Shown here in pieces: positions 7,843 through 16,449 of a stretch of DNA of 64,000 bases. How positions within the stretch are numbered: position 1 is the stretch's first letter; every line of letters starts with the position of its first letter. Under the pieces are notes generated by a model, which saw only the letters and a list, made by a program, of their open reading frames with translations, was not told the origin of the DNA and ran no database searches. The stretch comes from an uncultured Flavobacteriales bacterium (GTDB lineage: Bacteria > Bacteroidota > Bacteroidia > Flavobacteriales_D > Sanyastnellaceae). The translations under genes and the position numbers were made by a program. Where the stretch lies: positions 62,001 through 126,000 of the forward strand of contig CALGEI010000042.1 in the NCBI GenBank assembly GCA_937881575.1, written 5' to 3'.

Positions 7843-9102
7843 ATGGAGCTCAAAAGGGTAGTGGTTACAGGTCTAGGGGCAGTGACGCCTCTAGGAAATG
7901 ATGTGCAATCGTATTGGCAAGGATTGGTTGATGGCAAAAGTGGAGCCGCAGGCATCACTAAATTTGATGCCACCAACTTCAAAACACAATTTGCTTGCGA
8001 AGTCAAAGGATTCGACGTCTCTCAGTTTCTTGACCGCAAAGAATCGCGAAAAATGGACTTGTTCGCTCAGTATGCCATTGCATGCACGGACGAGGCATTG
8101 GAGGATGCAGGACTTGCCGGAGAGAACCCGCCATTGGATCATGACCGGGTCGGTGTCATCTGGGGTTCGGGTATTGGAGGTTTCCAAACCTTCATGAATG
8201 AAGCGTTGAACTTCCACGAAAACAAAGGCATTCCACGATTCAGTCCGTTTTTCATCCCGATGATGATTTCGGATATTGCGGCGGGACACATTAGTATCCG
8301 TCATGGATTTCGCGGGCCTAATTTTTGCACGGTATCCGCTTGTGCGAGTGGTACGAATGCGATGATTGACGCATTCAACTACATCCGGCTGGGCAAAGCT
8401 GAAGTGATGGTGACAGGGGGTTCAGAAGCGGCTGTTACAGAGGGTGGCATAGGAGGTTTCAATGCCTTGAAAGCGCTCTCGACACGCAATGATGATCCTG
8501 CTCGAGCCTCTCGGCCGTTTGACTCAACGCGAGATGGGTTCGTGTTGGGTGAAGGTGGTGGCGCCATCATCCTCGAGGAATATGAGCATGCTGTAGCGCG
8601 TGGAGCTCAGATTTATTGCGAAATGGTGGGCGGTGGCATGAGTGCAGATGCGCATCACATTACGGCCCCTCATCCGCAAGGACTGGGCGCCCGGAATGTA
8701 ATGAAGGCTGCATTGGACGATGCTGAAATGTCACCTTCAGACGTCGACTATGTGAATGTACACGGTACATCAACTCCTTTAGGAGACATAGCCGAAACAT
8801 TAGCCATTCAAGGAGTTTTTGGTGAACACGCCTATGATTTGAACATCAGTTCAACGAAGTCAATGACGGGGCACCTTTTGGGTGCTGCGGGCGCGATTGA
8901 AGGCATCGCCTGTATTCTGGCCATTCAACACGGCGTCATTCCACCAACAATTAACTTCGAGTTTCCGGATGAAGGTCTGGATCAAAAGCTCGACTTCACT
9001 TTGAACAAAGCAAAGCATCGGAAGGTGCGGGCAGCGTTGTCCAATACCTTTGGTTTTGGAGGTCACAATGCCTCTGTTTTATTTAAGGAGTTCCAAGCTT
9101 AA
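7843..9102 (+). CDS. fabF: Beta-ketoacyl-ACP synthase II
   Basis: The enzyme condenses malonyl-ACP with acyl-ACP in fatty acid elongation. This 419-residue thiolase-fold protein has the nucleophile Cys167 in VSACASG, the first catalytic histidine in NVHGTSTPLGD (near 305), and the second in KSMTGHLLGAAG (near 342). That Cys-His-His triad is the KAS I/II type. The C-terminal NTFGFGGHNAS motif is also present. It follows acpP closely and is followed after 3 bp by rnc, an order common in Bacteroidota. Confidence 0.97.
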   Translation: MELKRVVVTGLGAVTPLGNDVQSYWQGLVDGKSGAAGITKFDATNFKTQFACEVKGFDVSQFLDRKESRKMDLFAQYAIACTDEALEDAGLAGENPPLDHDRVGVIWGSGIGGFQTFMNEALNFHENKGIPRFSPFFIPMMISDIAAGHISIRHGFRGPNFCTVSACASGTNAMIDAFNYIRLGKAEVMVTGGSEAAVTEGGIGGFNALKALSTRNDDPARASRPFDSTRDGFVLGEGGGAIILEEYEHAVARGAQIYCEMVGGGMSADAHHITAPHPQGLGARNVMKAALDDAEMSPSDVDYVNVHGTSTPLGDIAETLAIQGVFGEHAYDLNISSTKSMTGHLLGAAGAIEGIACILAIQHGVIPPTINFEFPDEGLDQKLDFTLNKAKHRKVRAALSNTFGFGGHNASVLFKEFQA

Positions 9103-9105
9103 TGG

Positions 9106-9975
9106 ATGAGCGATAGGCCGTCCAATGGGTTGAATCGATTGATTTTCTGGAAAAAATCGCCTCTGAGTATCCAACAATTGGTGCGGAGAGAGTTTGGATT
9201 GCGTATCCGTAAAATTGAATTTTACAATGAAGCGTTGACCCATTCATCAATGTTGGATGGAGATACGACGGGTCTGCGAAGTAATGAGCGCCTGGAGTTC
9301 TTGGGAGACACCGCGTTGGATTTGGTAGTCGCGTCCTTTTTGTACGAATCGTTTCCAGAGGAACAGGAAGGAGGGTTGACACAACGGAAATCCAAAATGG
9401 TCAACCGTGAAACTCTAAACTTGGTTGGTGCCAATATGGAGTTGCGGTCATTGATTCGCACCAAGATGAGGGAAACGGACGTGCATTCCACTGTCGTTGG
9501 GAACGCTTTGGAGGCCCTTATTGGCGCGATTTATTTGGATCACGGCTATCTAAAAACGAGCAAAGCGGTGATGCGCATGCTCAAAAAACACGGAGCTGAT
9601 CACAAAGTGCATGAAACGGTCGATTTCAAATCGAAACTGCACCATTGGGCTCAAAGAGAAAAGGTTTCGCTCTCATTTGAAGTGAAACGAGAATACCATG
9701 TTAAGGGCAAGACGCGGTATGATGTGGACGCACTGATTGAAGGAATTAAGCGCGGTTCTGGAACGGGGAGTTCAAAGAAGTCCGCAGAACAGCGCGCGGC
9801 ACGCGGGGCGTGGAGGTCAGTTTTTGAAACGACCAAAACATCCCAAAGGAAGGAGGAGAGCGATCAGCCGGCTCAGACTGAAACACCGGAGTCAAAGAGT
9901 TCTCAGAAGCCAAGTCAGACCAAAAATCATCGGAGGCGGTCATCGAATTCTGGTCGGTCAGCTGAAAAACGATAG
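9106..9975 (+). CDS. rnc: Ribonuclease III with extended basic tail
   Basis: RNase III cleaves double-stranded RNA in rRNA maturation and mRNA control. The catalytic signature NERLEFLGDTALDL (about 65-78) and the second acidic cluster GNALEALIGAIYLD are present. A double-stranded RNA-binding domain follows (about 165-238), with the K-K-x-A-E-Q-x-A-A helix at its end. At 289 residues it is longer than the usual 225-245 because of a roughly 50-residue Lys/Ser/Gln-rich, probably disordered C-terminal tail. The only workable start after the fabF stop is the ATG at 9106. Confidence 0.95.
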   Translation: MSDRPSNGLNRLIFWKKSPLSIQQLVRREFGLRIRKIEFYNEALTHSSMLDGDTTGLRSNERLEFLGDTALDLVVASFLYESFPEEQEGGLTQRKSKMVNRETLNLVGANMELRSLIRTKMRETDVHSTVVGNALEALIGAIYLDHGYLKTSKAVMRMLKKHGADHKVHETVDFKSKLHHWAQREKVSLSFEVKREYHVKGKTRYDVDALIEGIKRGSGTGSSKKSAEQRAARGAWRSVFETTKTSQRKEESDQPAQTETPESKSSQKPSQTKNHRRRSSNSGRSAEKR

Positions 9976-10018
9976 ACTGGGTTAAGGGAACTGGTGGACT
10001 CGAGGTATCTTAGCTGCA

Positions 10019-10489
10019 ATGCAGTGGCTAGAATCGGATTTTGCGGATGCATGTGATTTTGAGTTGATTGGCTTAGGCAGCCATTTATCACCGCACCGTT
10101 TGACGTGGGAGTTGAATGGGTTGCTTGGTTGGAATTTGGAATTTTTCAAGGTCTTGAACGTTCCTCAACGAAAGGAATCGACCGATCACATGGTGTATAG
10201 CTGTGTGGACGAATCCCAATCGCAAGCGATTTCGGTGGCCTTGATTGAAAACAGGACTCCAACGGGAGTGCTTGCACGTTTTCAAGGTGCGGCCCAACTG
10301 GATTACTTGATTAAAATCGGTGAAGGTGGAGCTCCTGGCAGAGATTGGTTGGCGCGCTTGAAGGCGAGTGCATCGATCTCCTATGCGCAGATGCTTGACC
10401 CTTTAAATTCAGGAGCAATAGAGCACCTGGCATTGCTTGATTTGGCTGCAACGAACAGCCTGCATTTGGAAGGAAACGAAGAACAATGA
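10019..10489 (+). CDS. IPExxxVDY family protein
   Basis: This 156-residue protein lies between rnc and pyk, the position where Bacteroidota carry IPExxxVDY-family proteins. The visible likeness is the N-terminal CDFELIGLGSHLSPHRLTW stretch (family pattern F-x-L-I-x-I-x-x-x-x-x-x-Y-R-L-x-x) and LDYLIKI near residue 97 (family V/I-D-Y-x-L-K-I). The naming IPE residues are not clearly conserved. The function is unknown and the product should be cytoplasmic. Its end overlaps the pyk start by 4 bp (ATGA), so translation of the two is probably coupled. Confidence 0.65.
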   Translation: MQWLESDFADACDFELIGLGSHLSPHRLTWELNGLLGWNLEFFKVLNVPQRKESTDHMVYSCVDESQSQAISVALIENRTPTGVLARFQGAAQLDYLIKIGEGGAPGRDWLARLKASASISYAQMLDPLNSGAIEHLALLDLAATNSLHLEGNEEQ

Positions 10490-11904
10490 AACGAACGAAA
10501 ATAGTGGCAACCTTGGGTCCGGCATCTTCATCGGAAGAGGTATTAACGGAATTGATTGAGGCGGGAATGAACGTGGCGAGACTGAATTTTTCTCACGGGG
10601 CTTATGAGGTGCATGGAGCGACGGCTGCAGCCGTTCGAGCTGTTGACAAGAAGTTGGGCACGCATACCGCTTTGCTTGCGGATCTGCAGGGGCCTAAACT
10701 CCGTGTAGGGGATATTGAAGGAGGTGCGATGGAGTTGGTGGTCGGCGAGACCGTGACCATTCGAACAGGGGATGGCAAAGGTTCAGGAAATGAGGTGTTC
10801 ACCAATTATATGGAGTTTGCTCGGGATGTTCAGGCTGGTGAACCAGTGCTGTTGGACGATGGAAAGCTCCGCATGCACGTGTTGGAAACCAATGAAAAGG
10901 ATGCGGTCAAGTGTGAGGTCATTTACGGGGGAACCTTGAAGCCAAGAAAGGGCATTAATCTGCCGTCAACGGTCATTTCGTTGCCGTGTATTACGCCAAA
11001 AGATGCGCTGGATCTGCAATTTGCATTGGACCAGGACGTCGATTGGATTGGTTTGTCCTTTGTGCGAAAAGCTTCTGACATTCATGAGCTCAGGGAATTG
11101 ATAGCGAAGTCGGGGAAACACGCGCGCATTGTTGCTAAAATTGAAAAGCCGGAGGCACTTGAGGATTTGGACGCCATCCTTGAAGCAACGGATGCCGTGA
11201 TGGTCGCTCGGGGCGATCTTGGAGTGGAAATTCCAATGCAAGATGTGCCCATGGTACAAAAGGACATCATTCGTCGTTGTATGGCCATCGGAAGGCCCGT
11301 CATTGTTGCAACACAGATGATGGAGTCGATGATTGAAAATGCAGTTCCAACACGGGCTGAAGTCAATGATGTCGCCAATGCAGTTCTCGACGGTGCAGAT
11401 GCCGTCATGTTGAGTGCAGAAACGTCCGTAGGAGCGTACCCCGTTCAAGCGGTGTCAGCGATGACATTGATCCTGAAATCCATGGAGGTTCATGATAGCA
11501 TGTACTACTACGAAAGGCCGCCTCTCAGTCAGTCAGACAAGCGATATGTAAGTGATAGCATGTGTTACAATGCATGTCGTTTGGCGAAACGAGTACAAGC
11601 GAAAGCCATCGTGACGATGACTTTTAGTGGCTACACGGCAGTTCAAGTTTCAAGTCAACGACCGAAAGCGCACATCTACATGTTTACAGCGAACAAGAAG
11701 ATATTGGGTCAAATGGCGCTCGTCTGGGGCGTGACAGCTTATCCGTATCAAAAGATGGTGAGCACGGATCATACGATTGCCGACATCAAGTTTGAATTGA
11801 CCAAACTAGGTTGCGTTGAATCTGGAGATATGGTGGTCCATTTGGCGAGCATGCCCATTGCTGAATCGGGTATGACAAACATGGTGAAATTGAGCCAGGT
11901 ATAA
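10486..11904 (+). CDS. pyk: Pyruvate kinase
   Basis: This glycolytic enzyme makes pyruvate and ATP from phosphoenolpyruvate and ADP. The 472-residue product begins KRTKIVATLGPASSS and has the N-F-S-H-G segment near residue 34. The active-site lysine and metal ligands are in IVAKIEKPEAL and MVARGDLGVEIP, and the signature T-Q-M-M-E-S-M precedes PTRAEVNDVANAV and DAVMLSAETSVG. A and C domains are complete, with the B domain inserted at about residues 70-170. It overlaps the upstream IPExxxVDY gene and is followed by an 83-bp gap with an ileS promoter candidate. Confidence 0.97.
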   Translation: MKRTKIVATLGPASSSEEVLTELIEAGMNVARLNFSHGAYEVHGATAAAVRAVDKKLGTHTALLADLQGPKLRVGDIEGGAMELVVGETVTIRTGDGKGSGNEVFTNYMEFARDVQAGEPVLLDDGKLRMHVLETNEKDAVKCEVIYGGTLKPRKGINLPSTVISLPCITPKDALDLQFALDQDVDWIGLSFVRKASDIHELRELIAKSGKHARIVAKIEKPEALEDLDAILEATDAVMVARGDLGVEIPMQDVPMVQKDIIRRCMAIGRPVIVATQMMESMIENAVPTRAEVNDVANAVLDGADAVMLSAETSVGAYPVQAVSAMTLILKSMEVHDSMYYYERPPLSQSDKRYVSDSMCYNACRLAKRVQAKAIVTMTFSGYTAVQVSSQRPKAHIYMFTANKKILGQMALVWGVTAYPYQKMVSTDHTIADIKFELTKLGCVESGDMVVHLASMPIAESGMTNMVKLSQV

Positions 11905-11921
11905 GCGAAAGTCTTCATTCG

Positions 11922-11949
11922 TTTGGCAGCTTTTGCCGTGTTATCTTCG
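11922..11949 (+). promoter_or_regulatory. Candidate ileS promoter (TTTG - 16 bp - TATCTTCG)
   Basis: A TTTG box (11922-11925) and a TATCTTCG element (11942-11949) are separated by 16 bp, close to the -33/-7 layout of Bacteroidota promoters. It lies in the gap between pyk and ileS, upstream of a short hairpin in the presumed leader. Confidence 0.45.
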
Positions 11950-11952
11950 CGG

Positions 11953-11968
11953 CACCTGAATGCAGGTG
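11953..11968 (+). repeat. Small hairpin in ileS leader
   Basis: A perfect 6-bp inverted repeat (CACCTG, loop AATG, CAGGTG) lies just downstream of the candidate promoter and 19 bases before the ileS start. It has no T-tract, so it is not a terminator. It could stabilise the message end or be a protein-binding palindrome. Confidence 0.4.
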
Positions 11969-11987
11969 TTATCGAATAGCGCATCCC

Positions 11988-14900
11988 ATGTCCAAGTCTT
12001 TCCATCCGAATTCTTTTCCCGAACGGGGCAGTTTGAACTTGCCTGAAATTGCTCATGGTATTTTGGGTCAATGGGAACGTGAGAATACATTTCAGAAAAG
12101 CATCGATTCTCGACCTGCTGATCGGCCGTATGTTTTCTTCGAAGGCCCCCCTTCGGCCAACGGGAGGCCGGGGATTCACCACGTTATGGCGCGGGCTATT
12201 AAGGATATTTTTTGTCGATTCCATACCCTCAAGGGGTATCGAGTTGAGCGCAAGGCGGGGTGGGATACGCACGGACTGCCGGTGGAGCTAGGAGTCGAAA
12301 AGGAGCTCGGTATTACAAAAGAAGACATCGGGGTGAAGCTCTCCGTTGAAGAGTACAATGAAGCGTGTCGTGAGGCGGTCATGCGCTACACCGATATCTG
12401 GAACGAATTGACCCGAAAAATGGGATACTGGGTGGACATGGAGTCGCCTTATGTGACCTATGAAAACAAATACATTGAGAGTGTTTGGTGGTTGATCAAA
12501 CAGCTGAGCGACAAGGGTTTGCTTTACAAGGGCTACACGGTGCAGCCGTATAGTCCTGCTGCAGGAACAGGGCTGAGCACACACGAATTGAATCAACCAG
12601 GCGCCTATCGGGATGTCAAGGACACAACAGTGGTTGCGCAGTTCAGGGCGTTGCCTGAGTCGGCAAATCAGATGCGGCAGCGGATCGCGCCTGAAAGGAT
12701 CAAGGAGTTTGACGAGTTACCCGTTGATTTCCTGGCCTGGACGACGACGCCATGGACCTTGCCTTCGAATACAGCTTTGACCGTTGGGGCGAACATCTCT
12801 TACGTTTTGGTGTCAACAACCAACCGGTACACCGAAAGCAAAGGCTTGGTCGTTTTAGCCGAGGCACTTGTGTCCAAACAATTTGCAGGGAAAAATGCGC
12901 CAAAACACGAGGTTTTGGCACGATTCGAAGGCAAAGAGCTCTGCGGTGCTCGCTACGAACCCCTGTTTGACTGGGCAGAACCGATGGACGGCATCGAAGG
13001 GGCTTACCAGGTCATCCCTGGGGACTTTGTGACCACAGAAGATGGCACCGGAATCGTCCATACGGCGCCCACATTCGGTGCTGATGACGCCCGCGTTGCA
13101 AAAGCGGCCGGTGTACCGCCGATGCTCATTGATGATGGAACTGGACACGGAGTCCCGTTGGTGGATATGCAGGGTCGCATACGTGATGGCATTGGACCTT
13201 TGGCTGGGCGTTACGTAAAACAAGAGTTTTACGCGGAAGGGACGGCACCCGAACGGTCTGTCGACGTTGAAATCGCCATCCTACTCAAAGGGCGGGGCCA
13301 GGCCTTTTTCGTCGAAAAATACGAGCACAATTACCCGCATTGTTGGAGGACAGATAAGCCGATTTTGTACTACCCGCTTGATAGTTGGTTTATTCGGTCC
13401 ACCGCGGCGAAGGTCCGGATGCAGGAGTTGAATGACACCATCCGGTGGAAACCGGCAAGCACGGGTTCAGGCCGCTTCGGTAAGTGGTTGGAGAACTTGA
13501 ACGATTGGAATCTCAGTCGATCTCGATTCTGGGGCATTCCCATTCCAATTTGGAGCACAGAAGATGGATTGGAGCAAGTGTGCATCGGTTCCATCGAAGA
13601 ACTCAAAGTGCTTTGCGACGAAAGTGTTTCTGCCGGTTTGATGAAGTCCAACCCCTTGGCTGAGTTTGTCGCGGGCGATTTTTCGACATCGAATTACAAC
13701 GTATTTGATTTGCACAAGCACGCCGTTGACAAGGTGGTGCTCAAGAGTGCGAATGGACGTCCGATGCGACGGGAATCCGACTTGATTGACGTGTGGTTTG
13801 ATAGCGGATCAATGCCTTACGCACAGTGGCATTATCCTTTCGAGAACAAAGAGAAAATTGACCAAGGAACAGCATTTCCTGCGGACTTCATTGCAGAGGG
13901 AGTGGACCAAACCCGGGGTTGGTTTTACACCTTGCACGCGATTGCCACCATGGTGTTCGACTCTGTCGCTTACAAAAGCGTCGTGAGCAATGGCTTGGTA
14001 TTGGATAAAAATGGACTTAAAATGTCCAAGCGACTGGGCAATGGAGTGGACCCATTTGCGACACTCGAGCAGTATGGACCTGACGCGACCCGTTGGTATA
14101 TGATCTCGAATGCCCAGCCTTGGGACAATTTGAAATTCGACGAGAACGGCATTGGCGAGGTGCAGCGGAAGTTCTTTGGGACGCTGCACAACACCTACAA
14201 TTTCTTGGTGTTGTATGCCAATATTGATGGGTACAATGGATCGGAAGAAGCCATTGCGTATGATCAACGCCCTGAAATTGACCGTTGGATTTTATCACGT
14301 TTGCATTCATTGATCGCGGAAGTTGACCAGGCTTACCAGGACCTAGAGCCCACCAAAGCTGCCCGTGCAATTCAATCGTTCACCATTGACGAATTGTCCA
14401 ATTGGCATGTGCGCTTGTCACGCCGAAGGTTCTGGAAAGGCGAGTTGACGGAGGATAAGATGAGTGCTTATCAAACCTTGGTTGAATGCTTGCAAACCGT
14501 GGCCATTTTAGGGTCGCCCATTGCGCCGTTCTATTTGGATCGGTTGTTCCGCGATTTGCAAGAAGGGCTTGGCCGTATGAGTGACATGGAGTCCGTCCAC
14601 CTCACGACATTCCCGGAAGTTAAAACGCATTGGATTGATTTGGAGTTGGAGGCGCGCATGGCACTTGCCCAGCAACTTTCGTCTCAGGTGCTATCGCTTC
14701 GAAAGCGGGAAAAGTTGCGTGTTCGACAACCGTTGCGAAGAATATTGGTACCCGTATTGAACGCTGATATGGAACGTCGATTGAGGGCCGTAGAGTCTTT
14801 GATTTTGAGTGAGGTGAACGTCAAAGAATTGCAAATTCTTCGGGACGGAGCAGAATCAGACGTCACCATTGTGAAACGCATCAAGGCGGATTTCAAGCAA

Positions 14901-15404
14901 TTGGGACCTCGTTTTGGTAAGCGGATGAAATCGTTGGCAGCAGCCGTAGCCACCTTGGGGGCCGTAGCCATCCAACGGTTAGAGTCCAATGGAAGCATCG
15001 AGGTGCACCCTGCGGATGGATTGGGAGCCGCAGAAGTATTGCTGTCGGATGTAGAAATTGCGACGGAAGACATCCCGGGATGGTTGGTTTCGAGCACTGC
15101 TGGGGTGACCGTAGCGTTGGACATTGTTTTGGACGAGAGCTTACGCTCAGAAGGAATTGCGCGCGAATTGGTCAACCGCATCCAAACGATGCGAAAGGAG
15201 TCGGGATTCGAGGTCACGGATCGGATTGAAGTCCAGTTGAAAGCGGAAAAGTCCATCCGGCAGGCGATTGCATTGAATTTGGATTATATTCGGGCCGAGA
15301 CGTTGGCCGACGAGATTCATTGGAATGAAGTGGACTCGAAGGAAGAGGTGATATTAGACGATGGTCAATCCATTTGGATGACCTTGAAAAAAGTGAACAG
15401 ATAA
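11988..15404 (+). CDS. ileS: Isoleucyl-tRNA synthetase, long form with GXHH signature
   Basis: This class I synthetase charges tRNA-Ile and edits valine. It has 1138 residues, well beyond the ~940 of E. coli-type IleRS, and lacks an obvious C-terminal zinc finger, both of which fit the type 2 (eukaryote-like) IleRS. The HIGH element reads G-I-H-H at 62-65 instead of HxGH. The second signature is KMSKR at 678-682. The CP1 editing domain is marked by WTTTPWTLPSNTAL (about 252-265) and the class-typical GWDTHGLPVE lies at about 89-98. The GXHH form has been reported to give some IleRS2 enzymes very strong mupirocin resistance. It is transcribed separately from pyk. Confidence 0.95.
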   Translation: MSKSFHPNSFPERGSLNLPEIAHGILGQWERENTFQKSIDSRPADRPYVFFEGPPSANGRPGIHHVMARAIKDIFCRFHTLKGYRVERKAGWDTHGLPVELGVEKELGITKEDIGVKLSVEEYNEACREAVMRYTDIWNELTRKMGYWVDMESPYVTYENKYIESVWWLIKQLSDKGLLYKGYTVQPYSPAAGTGLSTHELNQPGAYRDVKDTTVVAQFRALPESANQMRQRIAPERIKEFDELPVDFLAWTTTPWTLPSNTALTVGANISYVLVSTTNRYTESKGLVVLAEALVSKQFAGKNAPKHEVLARFEGKELCGARYEPLFDWAEPMDGIEGAYQVIPGDFVTTEDGTGIVHTAPTFGADDARVAKAAGVPPMLIDDGTGHGVPLVDMQGRIRDGIGPLAGRYVKQEFYAEGTAPERSVDVEIAILLKGRGQAFFVEKYEHNYPHCWRTDKPILYYPLDSWFIRSTAAKVRMQELNDTIRWKPASTGSGRFGKWLENLNDWNLSRSRFWGIPIPIWSTEDGLEQVCIGSIEELKVLCDESVSAGLMKSNPLAEFVAGDFSTSNYNVFDLHKHAVDKVVLKSANGRPMRRESDLIDVWFDSGSMPYAQWHYPFENKEKIDQGTAFPADFIAEGVDQTRGWFYTLHAIATMVFDSVAYKSVVSNGLVLDKNGLKMSKRLGNGVDPFATLEQYGPDATRWYMISNAQPWDNLKFDENGIGEVQRKFFGTLHNTYNFLVLYANIDGYNGSEEAIAYDQRPEIDRWILSRLHSLIAEVDQAYQDLEPTKAARAIQSFTIDELSNWHVRLSRRRFWKGELTEDKMSAYQTLVECLQTVAILGSPIAPFYLDRLFRDLQEGLGRMSDMESVHLTTFPEVKTHWIDLELEARMALAQQLSSQVLSLRKREKLRVRQPLRRILVPVLNADMERRLRAVESLILSEVNVKELQILRDGAESDVTIVKRIKADFKQLGPRFGKRMKSLAAAVATLGAVAIQRLESNGSIEVHPADGLGAAEVLLSDVEIATEDIPGWLVSSTAGVTVALDIVLDESLRSEGIARELVNRIQTMRKESGFEVTDRIEVQLKAEKSIRQAIALNLDYIRAETLADEIHWNEVDSKEEVILDDGQSIWMTLKKVNR

Positions 15405-15411
15405 TACCTTC

Positions 15412-15783
15412 ATGGCAGAAACACGCTACACGGACAAAGACCTTCAAGAATTTGAGGCTTTGATTCAAGAGAAATTGCAAGTTGCACGGGAGAATTATGA
15501 TGAGTTGCAACGAGCGCTGTCGCATCAAGATGACAACACAACGGATGATACGTCGCCGACCTTCAAAATGATGGAGGATGGTTCGGAGACCATGAGTCGG
15601 GAAGAGACCGCTCAACTGGCATCACGTCAGGAGAAGTTCATCCGAAACTTGGAGAATGCACTGCTCCGAATTAAAAACAAGACGTTCGGCATTTGCCGAG
15701 TAACGGGCAAGCTGATTCCGAAGGCAAGGCTGCGTTTGGTCCCTCATGCGACCATGTCCATTGAAGCAAAGAATCAGCAATAA
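15412..15783 (+). CDS. DksA/TraR-family protein with degenerate zinc finger
   Basis: This 123-residue protein has an N-terminal coiled coil (about 8-45), then a linker, then GICRVTGKLIPKARLRLVP, which aligns with the DksA/TraR C-terminal finger. Only one of the four metal-binding cysteines remains, so zinc binding is unlikely. This form is common in Bacteroidota. DksA relatives bind the RNA polymerase secondary channel and tune rRNA and stress transcription; whether this member does so is an inference. It is packed between ileS (7-bp gap) and lspA (3-bp gap), so the three are probably cotranscribed. Confidence 0.88.
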   Translation: MAETRYTDKDLQEFEALIQEKLQVARENYDELQRALSHQDDNTTDDTSPTFKMMEDGSETMSREETAQLASRQEKFIRNLENALLRIKNKTFGICRVTGKLIPKARLRLVPHATMSIEAKNQQ

Positions 15784-15786
15784 CCG

Positions 15787-16449
15787 TTGACACGCATTCA
15801 ATCATTGGGAGGATGGTTTCTGGTCATCGTGATGCCTTTGTTGGTGGCTGATCAGGTGGTCAAGATTTGGATCAAACTATCTTATGCGGTTGGTCAACAA
15901 ACGACCTTGATTCCAGGCTTGATTGAATTGCAGTTTATTGAAAACGAAGGAATGGCGTTTGGCTGGGCCCTTCCGGGTGCTGCAGGGAAGCTATTGCTGA
16001 CTTCATTCCGTTTGGTGGCTGCTGTGGGGTTGGGTTTCTATCTCAACAAATTGCTGAAAGAAGGAGCGCACCGAGGGTTATTGGCCTGCATCGCGCTCAT
16101 TTGGGCCGGTGCGATTGGCAACATCATTGATAGCGCCGTATACGGTGTATTGTTTTCCCGAAGTTCTTGGGGACTGGTTGCTCAGTTCCTATCGGAAGAG
16201 GGAGGCTATGCGCCAATTTTAATGGGCAATGTGGTGGACATGTTTCATTTCACAGCGCGGTGGCCTGCATGGTGGCCCATTGATGGCATGCGGTCTCATG
16301 AGATATTCCCGCCGATTTGGAATTTAGCCGATGCAGCCATCTCGATTGGCGTCATCACGCTGTTATTCGCGCAACGAAAGTTTTTTGCGGATGCTTCAGA
16401 AATTGAGGTGTCTAAGACTGCCACCTCGTCTGGCGGCACGGAAGCTTAA
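15787..16449 (+). CDS. lspA: Lipoprotein signal peptidase (signal peptidase II)
   Basis: This inner-membrane aspartyl protease removes signal peptides from prolipoproteins. The 220-residue product has four hydrophobic segments. The catalytic aspartates are visible in GAIGNIIDS (near 118) and in IWNLADAAI (near 182), and the N-terminal ENEGMAFGW segment is conserved. It is somewhat longer than E. coli LspA (164), owing to an insert between the third and fourth helices and a C-terminal tail. Translation appears to start at TTG 15787, three bases after the preceding stop, as no ATG is available. Its stop overlaps the ispG stop on the opposite strand. Confidence 0.93.
   Translation: MTRIQSLGGWFLVIVMPLLVADQVVKIWIKLSYAVGQQTTLIPGLIELQFIENEGMAFGWALPGAAGKLLLTSFRLVAAVGLGFYLNKLLKEGAHRGLLACIALIWAGAIGNIIDSAVYGVLFSRSSWGLVAQFLSEEGGYAPILMGNVVDMFHFTARWPAWWPIDGMRSHEIFPPIWNLADAAISIGVITLLFAQRKFFADASEIEVSKTATSSGGTEA

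Noticed and set aside
11905-11987. T-box or amino-acid riboswitch before ileS
   Set aside because: The leader is too short (about 35 bases after the candidate promoter) and lacks T-box motifs; only a small hairpin is present.
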